From: Marinobacterium_D sp050908845
GTDB lineage: Bacteria > Pseudomonadota > Gammaproteobacteria > Pseudomonadales > Balneatricaceae
Length of the DNA stretch: 64,000 nucleotides
Direction: 5' to 3'
Assembly: GCF_050908845.1 (NCBI RefSeq)
Contig: NZ_CP194171.1
Span: forward strand, 3,906,001-3,970,000
Shown: piece by piece, positions 58,048 to 64,000 of the stretch
How positions within the stretch are numbered: the stretch's first letter is position 1
Layout: every line of letters begins with the position of its first letter
Translations under genes and position numbers: made by a program
The notes under the pieces: generated by a model
Seen by the model: the letters and a program-made list of their open reading frames with translations, nothing else
Told to the model about the DNA's origin: nothing
Databases searched by the model: none

Positions 58048-60708
58048 TCACTCTTCGGACGAGCTATCCGCGTTGTCCTCAGCACTGTCGTCAGCACTGT
58101 TTTCTTCGCCACTATTACTCTCAGCGCCAGCGCCTTCGGATTCAGCACCGGCTTCCAGAGCATCTTCGATCTCTTCGTCATCCGGCTCTTCAATACGGGC
58201 AATACCGGAGAGTTTTTCCTCTTCCGCCAGGCGGATCAGCATCACGCCCTGGGTGTTACGCCCAAGCACCGATATCTCCTCGGAACGGGTTCGCACCAGG
58301 GTGCCGCGATCACTGATCAGCATGACATCGTCGCCTTCCATCATCTGCACCGCACCGGCGAGATCACCGTTACGTTCGGTACACTGCATGGCGATCACAC
58401 CCTGGCCGCCACGACCGCGGATCGGGAAGTCCTCAACAGCGGTCTGCTTACCATAGCCGCGGGTTGAAGCGGTCAGAATACGACCACCCTCGCGCGGAAT
58501 GATCAGCGAGATCACCGCTGCACTTTCATCCATTTTCACGCCACGCACGCCACGCGCGGTACGCCCCATGGAGCGCACATCCGCCTCGTTGAAACGGATC
58601 GCCTTGCCGGCGCTGGTGATCAGCATGATGTCGTCATGACCGCTGGTAATGGACGCGCCGATCAGACGGTCGCCATCAACGATATCCAGGGCGATCAGGC
58701 CAGTGCTGCGCGGACGCGAGAACGCTTCCAGCGGCGTTTTCTTGACCGTGCCGTTGGCGGTCGCCATAAAGATGAAGCGCTCGGAGTCGAACTCTTTCAC
58801 CGGCAGAATGGTACTGATCCACTCATCCTCGGCCAGCGGCAGAATATTGACCACCGGGCGGCCACGGGAGGTACGACTCGCCGGCGGGATCTCGTAGACC
58901 TTGCGCCAGTAAACCTTGCCGTGGTTGGTGAAGCAGAGAATCGTATCGTGCGTATTGGCGATCAGCAGGTGCTCGATGAAGTCTTCATCCTTCATTGCCG
59001 TTGCCGACTTGCCCTTGCCGCCACGACGCTGCGCCTGGTATGCACTCAGCGGCTGGGTCTTGGCGTAGCCACCGTGGGAGATGGTGACCACCATATCCTC
59101 TTCGGTAATCAGATCAGCCACGGTCAGATCCTGCATGGAAGCCTGGATCTCGGTGCGACGCTCGTCAGCGTATTCGGCGATGATCGCTTCGAGTTCCTCG
59201 CGGATCACCTCCATCAGGCGTTCGTAGGAGCCCAGAATCGCCAGCAGCTCCGCGATCTTTTCGATCAGTTCGCGGTATTCGCCGAGCAGCTTTTCATGTT
59301 CCAGGCCGGTCAGGCGGTGCAGACGCAGATCGAGGATCGCCTGGGCCTGAACCGGTGACAGATGGTAGTTGCCATCGTGCATGCCGAACTGCGGCTCCAG
59401 GTCGTCCGGGCGGCAGGCGTCTTCACCGGCGCGCTCGAGCATCTCGAGTACGGAGCCCGGCGCCCAGGGGGTAGCAATCAGCTTTTCTTTGGCTTCTGCC
59501 GGTGTCGGCGAAGCCTTGATCAGCTCGATTACCGGATCGATATTGGCCAGCGCCACGGCGAGACCTTCCAGCACATGCCCACGCTCGCGCGCCTTGCGCA
59601 GCTCGTATACGGTACGACGGGTCACCACTTCGCGACGGTGGCGGATAAAGCATTCCAGGGTGCCTTTCAGGTCCAGAATCTTCGGCTGACCGTCGACCAG
59701 TGCCACCATGTTGATGCCGAACACGCTCTGCAGCGCAGTCTGGGCAAACAGGTTGTTGATGATCACTTCCGGCACTTCACCGCGACGCAGCTCGATCACG
59801 ATGCGCATACCGTCCTTGTCGGACTCATCACGCAGCTCGCTGATCCCCTCGAGCTTTTTCTCCTTGACCAGCTCGGCGATTTTCTCGATCAGGCGCGCCT
59901 TGTTCAGCTGGTAAGGGATCTCGGTGATGACCAGCATCGGCCGGCCGTTCTTCGGATGATCTTCGATATGATGCTTGGCACGCACGTAGATACGGCCACG
60001 ACCGGTGCGGTACGCCTGCAGGATACCGGCGCGACCATTGATGATGCCGCCGGTGGGGAAATCGGGACCCGGGATGAATTCCATCAACTCATCGATGGTC
60101 AGCTCCGGGTTGTTGATCAGTTCGATACAACCACGCACCACCTCGCCCAGGTTGTGCGGCGGGATATTGGTTGCCATGCCGACGGCGATACCGGCGGAGC
60201 CGTTGACCAGCAGGTTCGGCACCCGGGTCGGCAGTACGGCGGGGATGCGCTCGGTGCCGTCGTAGTTATCAACGTAGTCGACGGTTTCTTTGTCCAGATC
60301 GGCAAGCAGCTCGTGAGAGATCTTCGCCATGCGGATCTCGGTGTAACGCATTGCTGCCGCCGAGTCGCCATCCACCGAGCCGAAGTTGCCCTGACCATCG
60401 ACCAGCATGTAGCGCATGGAAAAGTCCTGCGCCATGCGAACGATGGTGTCATAGACCGCGCTATCGCCGTGAGGGTGATATTTACCGATCACGTCCCCGA
60501 CCACACGGGCGGACTTCTTGTAAGGCTTGTTCCAGTCGTTGTTCAACTCGTTCATGGCGAAGAGTACGCGGCGGTGCACCGGCTTCAGGCCGTCGCGCAC
60601 ATCGGGCAGTGCCCGGCCGACAATGACACTCATCGCATAGTCGAGATAAGACTGTTTCAGCTCATCTTCGATATTGACTGGCAGAACTTCTTTGGCTAGA
60701 TCACCCAT
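58048..60708 (-). CDS. gyrA: GyrA, DNA gyrase subunit A
   Basis: 886 residues. Breaks and rejoins DNA with catalytic Tyr122 after Arg121. The quinolone-resistance region (KYHPHGDSAVYDTIV) has Ser83 and Asp87, the residues of susceptible strains. The GyrA box QRRGGKG that wraps DNA is present in the C-terminal beta-pinwheel; the tail is acidic and long (Asp, Glu, Ser). First gene of the leftward run gyrA-serC-pheA. Confidence 0.98.
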   Translation of the reverse strand: MGDLAKEVLPVNIEDELKQSYLDYAMSVIVGRALPDVRDGLKPVHRRVLFAMNELNNDWNKPYKKSARVVGDVIGKYHPHGDSAVYDTIVRMAQDFSMRYMLVDGQGNFGSVDGDSAAAMRYTEIRMAKISHELLADLDKETVDYVDNYDGTERIPAVLPTRVPNLLVNGSAGIAVGMATNIPPHNLGEVVRGCIELINNPELTIDELMEFIPGPDFPTGGIINGRAGILQAYRTGRGRIYVRAKHHIEDHPKNGRPMLVITEIPYQLNKARLIEKIAELVKEKKLEGISELRDESDKDGMRIVIELRRGEVPEVIINNLFAQTALQSVFGINMVALVDGQPKILDLKGTLECFIRHRREVVTRRTVYELRKARERGHVLEGLAVALANIDPVIELIKASPTPAEAKEKLIATPWAPGSVLEMLERAGEDACRPDDLEPQFGMHDGNYHLSPVQAQAILDLRLHRLTGLEHEKLLGEYRELIEKIAELLAILGSYERLMEVIREELEAIIAEYADERRTEIQASMQDLTVADLITEEDMVVTISHGGYAKTQPLSAYQAQRRGGKGKSATAMKDEDFIEHLLIANTHDTILCFTNHGKVYWRKVYEIPPASRTSRGRPVVNILPLAEDEWISTILPVKEFDSERFIFMATANGTVKKTPLEAFSRPRSTGLIALDIVDGDRLIGASITSGHDDIMLITSAGKAIRFNEADVRSMGRTARGVRGVKMDESAAVISLIIPREGGRILTASTRGYGKQTAVEDFPIRGRGGQGVIAMQCTERNGDLAGAVQMMEGDDVMLISDRGTLVRTRSEEISVLGRNTQGVMLIRLAEEEKLSGIARIEEPDDEEIEDALEAGAESEGAGAESNSGEENSADDSAEDNADSSSEE

Positions 60709-60773
60709 TCGCTCAGCTTTCCTTGGTTCGTAAGGCTTACAGCTGGAAATTCGCTGTAATTTTTAACCGCGCG

Positions 60774-60782
60774 AGTATATCA
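60774..60782 (-). promoter_or_regulatory. Extended -10 promoter of gyrA
   Basis: On the minus strand TGATATACT: TG one base before -10 TATACT (60774-60779). The -35 at 17 bp (GAGTGT) is poor. A GC-rich discriminator (CGCGCGG) follows, as in promoters that respond to supercoiling, consistent with gyrA autoregulation; this last point is inference. Confidence 0.55.
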
Positions 60783-60936
60783 CAATGCTGTTCCATACAC
60801 TCGCCCCCAGCCCGGGCCAACTCACAATTCCTGGTCTCTTTACACTCACAGGGTCGAGTAATTTTCCGCGCCTTGAGGGCGGTGCTAGAATGCGCGATTT
60901 ACGCCCCTTTCTATTCGAGAATGCTGAGAGCTGCCC

Positions 60937-61656
60937 ATGACCGAAAACCAGGCCCAAAATATCGATCCGGCGGAAATCGCCAAGTTCGAAGAGCTGGCCA
61001 GCCGCTGGTGGGATAAAGAGAGCGAGTTCAAACCCCTGCATGACATCAACCCGTTGCGTGTAGGCTTTATCGACCGCATTGCACCCCTGGCCGGTAAACG
61101 CGTATTGGATGTGGGCTGCGGCGGCGGCATCCTGTCGGAGTCCATGGCCAAGCGCGGCGCCGAGGTCACCGGCATCGACATGGGCGCAGCACCGTTAAAA
61201 GTGGCCAAGCTGCATGGCCTGGAAAGCGGTGTGCAGGTACGTTACCGGCAGATCACCGTGGAAGAGCTGGCGGCCGACGAGCCCGCCTCTTACGACGTGG
61301 TAACCTGCATGGAGATGCTCGAGCACGTACCGGACCCTGCCTCGATCATCGCCGCCTGCGCCAAACTGGCCAAGCCCGGTGGACAGCTGTTCTTTTCGAC
61401 ACTGAACCGCAACCCGAAAAGCTACCTGTTCGCGATCCTGGGAGCCGAGCGCGTCCTGAAGCTGGTACCCAACGGCACCCATGATTTCCAGAAATTTATC
61501 CGGCCGGCGGAACTAGGCCAGTGGATCCGGCAAAACCAGCTGGCGATCACCGAGATGTCGGGGCTGGTATACAACCCCCTCACCCAGACCTATCGTCTGG
61601 ACAGCCAGGATGTGAGCGTCAACTACATGATCGCCACACGCCGGGGCGACCTCTGA
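60937..61656 (+). CDS. ubiG: UbiG, ubiquinone biosynthesis O-methyltransferase
   Basis: Carries out both O-methylations of ubiquinone synthesis. 239 residues: EIAKFEELASRWWDKESEFK at the N-terminus, SAM motif VLDVGCGGGILSESMA, and MEMLEHVPDP. Divergent from gyrA. The stop shares a base with the next start (TGATG). Confidence 0.97.
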   Translation: MTENQAQNIDPAEIAKFEELASRWWDKESEFKPLHDINPLRVGFIDRIAPLAGKRVLDVGCGGGILSESMAKRGAEVTGIDMGAAPLKVAKLHGLESGVQVRYRQITVEELAADEPASYDVVTCMEMLEHVPDPASIIAACAKLAKPGGQLFFSTLNRNPKSYLFAILGAERVLKLVPNGTHDFQKFIRPAELGQWIRQNQLAITEMSGLVYNPLTQTYRLDSQDVSVNYMIATRRGDL

Positions 61657-62318
61657 TGCCAGCCGTCCGGGCGGTGCTGTTCGACCTGGACGGCACCCTG
61701 CTCGATACTGCACTCGATTTTTACTGGGTGATCGACAAGATGCTGGCCGATCGACAGCGCCCGCCTGTTGATCGCGCCACTTTCCGGCAGTACGTCTCAG
61801 AGGGCGCGCGCGCCATGGTTAGCCAGGCGTTCGACCTCCCGGCCACCACCGCGCAGACCGACCAGCTTCTGACCGAGTTTCTCACCCTCTACCAGCACAA
61901 CCTGATGGTTGAGGCCAGGCTGTTCGAAGGGCTTGAGCAGCTGCTAGAACAGCTTGAGGCACGCGAAATCCCCTGGGGCATCGTCACCAACAAGCCGGAG
62001 CGGTTCAGCCGTCTTATTCTGCAGAAACTCAAGCTCGACCGACGCTGCGCCACACTGATCTGCCCCGAACATGTCAGCAACCGCAAACCCGACCCCGAGT
62101 CGCTCCACCTCGCCTGCGAGCAACTTCACTGTCGTCCTGAGGAAGCGATCTACCTGGGCGACCACCTGCGCGACATCGAAGCGGGACTGGCCGCCGGCAT
62201 GCCTACCATTGCCTGCGCCTGGGGCTATCTGCACAAAGATGATGACCCCGAGTCCTGGCAGGCAGACCATGTCATCCGGGATACTCGGGAGCTGGGCGCA
62301 CTGCTAAACTGCCTGTAA
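61656..62318 (+). CDS. mupP: MupP-like HAD phosphatase (Gph family)
   Basis: 220 residues from the ATG at 61656. HAD motifs: VLFDLDGTLLDT (nucleophile Asp10, Asp12), TNKP motif GIVTNKPERFS, and YLGDHLRDIEAG. In Pseudomonas the gene between ubiG and yciK encodes MupP, which removes the 6-phosphate from MurNAc-6-P in the wall recycling route that bypasses de novo UDP-MurNAc. The same context here supports that; Gph phosphoglycolate phosphatase is the alternative. The rest of the route (amgK, murU, anmK) is not in the window. Confidence 0.85.
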   Translation: MPAVRAVLFDLDGTLLDTALDFYWVIDKMLADRQRPPVDRATFRQYVSEGARAMVSQAFDLPATTAQTDQLLTEFLTLYQHNLMVEARLFEGLEQLLEQLEAREIPWGIVTNKPERFSRLILQKLKLDRRCATLICPEHVSNRKPDPESLHLACEQLHCRPEEAIYLGDHLRDIEAGLAAGMPTIACAWGYLHKDDDPESWQADHVIRDTRELGALLNCL

Positions 62319-62344
62319 CAAGTTGATAAGGAAGCTGTACGACG

Positions 62345-63100
62345 ATGTTCACCTATAACGCTCCGCAGGACCTGCTCGCCGGCCGCATTATCCTGGTCAC
62401 CGGTGCCGGAGACGGTATCGGCAAAGCGGCCGCGCACGCCTATGCTGCTCACGGCGCCACCGTCATTCTCCTCGGACGCACGCTGGAAAAACTGGAAAAA
62501 GTCTACGACGACCTGGAGGCCCAGGGTTATCCACAGCCGGCCATAGTGCCGATGAACCTGGAAACCGCCGCCGAACATGACTACATCGAACTGACCAACC
62601 AGCTGGAAGAGACATTCGGGCACCTGGATGGCATCCTGCACAACGCCGGTATTCTTGGCGTCAGAACACCGCTGGAAAACTATGACCCGATTATCTGGCA
62701 GCAGGTGATGCAGGTGAATGTTAACGCGCCGTTCCTGCTGACCCAGACCCTCATGCCGCTGCTACACAGAGCCGAAGATGCCAGCGTCATCTTCACCTCC
62801 TCTGGGGTTGGCCGCAAAGGCCGTGCTCACTGGGGCGCGTACGCGGTATCGAAATTCGCCACAGAGGGAATGAGCCAGGTAATGGCGGACGAGTTGGAAA
62901 ACGTGTCCCAGATCCGGGTGAACTGCATCAATCCGGGCGCTACCCGCACCGCCATGCGTGCTTACGCCTACCCGGCCGAACCGCCGGAGACCAACCCGAC
63001 ACCGGAAGAGATCATGCCAGCCTACCTGTATCTTATGGGGCCGGACAGCAAACAGGTCAATGGCGAATCTCTGGATGCCCAGGGCAATGGACAGGCCTGA
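62345..63100 (+). CDS. yciK: YciK, short-chain dehydrogenase/reductase
   Basis: 251 residues, classical SDR: cofactor motif VTGAGDGIGKAAA, LHNAGI, catalytic Ser then YAVSK (Tyr-x-x-x-Lys). Substrate unknown. Follows mupP as in Pseudomonas; ends at a bidirectional terminator. Confidence 0.93.
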   Translation: MFTYNAPQDLLAGRIILVTGAGDGIGKAAAHAYAAHGATVILLGRTLEKLEKVYDDLEAQGYPQPAIVPMNLETAAEHDYIELTNQLEETFGHLDGILHNAGILGVRTPLENYDPIIWQQVMQVNVNAPFLLTQTLMPLLHRAEDASVIFTSSGVGRKGRAHWGAYAVSKFATEGMSQVMADELENVSQIRVNCINPGATRTAMRAYAYPAEPPETNPTPEEIMPAYLYLMGPDSKQVNGESLDAQGNGQA

Positions 63101-63117
63101 CAGCATTCCACCCACAA

Positions 63118-63148
63118 AAAAAACGCTGCCTTTCGAGCAGCGTTTTTT
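63118..63148. terminator. Bidirectional terminator between yciK and rluB
   Basis: A 12-bp perfect stem AAAAAACGCTGC / GCAGCGTTTTTT with a 7-base loop, symmetrical T-runs on both strands, between convergent genes. Confidence 0.95.
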
Positions 63149-63159
63149 ATGCATAAGCC

Positions 63160-64000
63160 TTAGCGCTTCTTACCTACACGGCGCCCCACCGACCGGCCCC
63201 GAGGTTTGGTGTGCTGACGTTCAGGCACCTGTTTTTCGGTGGTTTGGCGGGCACGCTGACGGGTGTAACGACGTTTCTGATCGATCTGCTCTTCCCGGGA
63301 GCGGGCCTGGGGTTTAATCCGTTCCAGTGCCAGCTCATCACGCAGCACATTGATCTCGGTTACACCCAACTCGCGCCAGGTACCGACCTTCACGTCGGAG
63401 GGCAGAAATACCGGACCAAAACGTACCCGCTTCAGCCGGTTAACCTGCAGTCCCTGTGATTCCCAAAGGCGACGAACCTCACGGTTACGCCCCTCCATGA
63501 CGACACAGTGGTACCATTTATTGGCCCCTTCACCGTCAAAGAACTGCACGTCACTGAAGTTCGCCATGCCGTCTTCAAGCAGCACTCCCTGCTTAAGACG
63601 CTCCAGCATCGGCTCATCGACAGTACCCAGCACACGCACCGCATACTCCCGGTCGATATTCGCCGAGGGGTGCATCATGCTGTTGGCTAATTCACCATCC
63701 GTGGTAAAAATCAGAAGTCCGGTGGTGTTTATATCCAGCCGGCCGATCACTATCCAGCGCCCAACTTTAAGTGGCGGCAGATTATCAAATACCGTGGGCC
63801 GCCCCTCAGGATCATGACGGGTACAAACCTCACCCACCGGCTTATTGTAAATCAGTACGCGACAGGGACTTTCGGATGAGTATACAAGCGGCACGGAACG
63901 GCCATCGACTGTAACCTCATCACCCTCTTTCACACGATCACCGAGTTGGGCCGACTCGCCATTGATCGTTACTCGCCCTTCACTAATATAACGCTCCATC
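63160..64000 (-). CDS. rluB: RluB-type 23S rRNA pseudouridine synthase (5' end beyond the window)
   Basis: Isomerises U2605 of 23S rRNA in E. coli. At least 280 codons are present. The visible part starts inside the S4 RNA-binding domain (ERYISEGRVTINGESAQLGD); E. coli RluB has about 20 more residues before this, so the ATG at 63999 is internal and the true start lies outside. The RsuA-type catalytic motif GRLDINTTGLLIFT is intact, as are VLIYNKPVGEVCTRHDPEGR and EGRNREVRRLWESQG. The C-terminus is long, basic and Arg/Gln-rich, typical of RluB rather than RsuA. Confidence 0.93.
   Translation of the reverse strand, partial: MERYISEGRVTINGESAQLGDRVKEGDEVTVDGRSVPLVYSSESPCRVLIYNKPVGEVCTRHDPEGRPTVFDNLPPLKVGRWIVIGRLDINTTGLLIFTTDGELANSMMHPSANIDREYAVRVLGTVDEPMLERLKQGVLLEDGMANFSDVQFFDGEGANKWYHCVVMEGRNREVRRLWESQGLQVNRLKRVRFGPVFLPSDVKVGTWRELGVTEINVLRDELALERIKPQARSREEQIDQKRRYTRQRARQTTEKQVPERQHTKPRGRSVGRRVGKKR

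Noticed and set aside
1..64000. Search for CRISPR arrays, insertion sequences, prophage genes, toxin-antitoxin pairs and defence systems
   Set aside because: No spaced short repeats, transposase or integrase motifs, phage structural genes or restriction-type genes were seen. The window is nearly all conserved housekeeping genes, so I do not claim an undescribed system.

Overview
The window is a stretch of core chromosome from a gammaproteobacterium. The gene content and order (a complete dcw cluster beginning with mraZ, a gyrA-serC-pheA-hisC-tyrA/aroA-cmk-rpsA-ihfB run, a fused TyrA-AroA protein, ubiG-mupP-yciK, a bc1 complex next to sspAB, and rsmI-lpoA-yraN-diaA-dolP) fit a Pseudomonas/Oceanospirillales-like lineage. 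This placement is inferred from gene order and family resemblance; no species is claimed. Both window edges cut a gene: argJ on the left and an RluB-type pseudouridine synthase on the right.

Layout. 1-21550 (minus strand): the dcw cluster is read from one promoter at 21522-21550, through mraZ, rsmH, ftsL, ftsI, murE, murF, mraY, murD, ftsW, murG, murC, ddlB, ftsQ, ftsA, ftsZ and lpxC to a terminator. secA and argJ follow. Most neighbours overlap by 1-11 bases. Four 10-bp-spaced MraZ-type boxes sit just downstream of the promoter. 21551-24060: an accessory-looking gap with a Sel1/peptidoglycan-binding lipoprotein, an uncharacterised Gly/Asn-rich exported protein and the RNase P RNA. 24100-29490: rsmI, then divergently lpoA-yraN-diaA-dolP, converging on sspA-sspB. 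29585-35792: petABC, rplM-rpsI, zapE and lrgAB.

35859-46924: two identical tRNA-Pro(CGG) genes, each with its own strong promoter; aceE-aceF with the regulator pdhR; and, divergent from pdhR, a large FAD/Fe-S D-lactate-dehydrogenase-like gene whose promoter carries a perfect PdhR-type palindrome, followed by a universal stress protein and an AEC transporter. 46928-60708 (minus strand): a ComEA-like protein, pyrF, lapB, lapA, ihfB, rpsA, cmk, tyrA-aroA, hisC, pheA, serC and gyrA. 60937-63100 (plus strand): ubiG, mupP and yciK, converging on rluB.

How they work together: the left third makes and inserts peptidoglycan at the division septum and exports proteins; LpxC and LapB tie in lipid A control; LpoA and MupP add wall synthesis activation and recycling. 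The middle covers respiration (bc1), pyruvate and lactate use, and translation. The right third makes aromatic amino acids, serine and pyrimidines and handles DNA topology. I found no CRISPR array, insertion sequence, prophage, toxin-antitoxin or defence locus. I did not find a convincing undescribed system; the most novel items are the exported Gly/Asn-rich protein, the Sel1-PG-binding lipoprotein and several regulatory palindromes.
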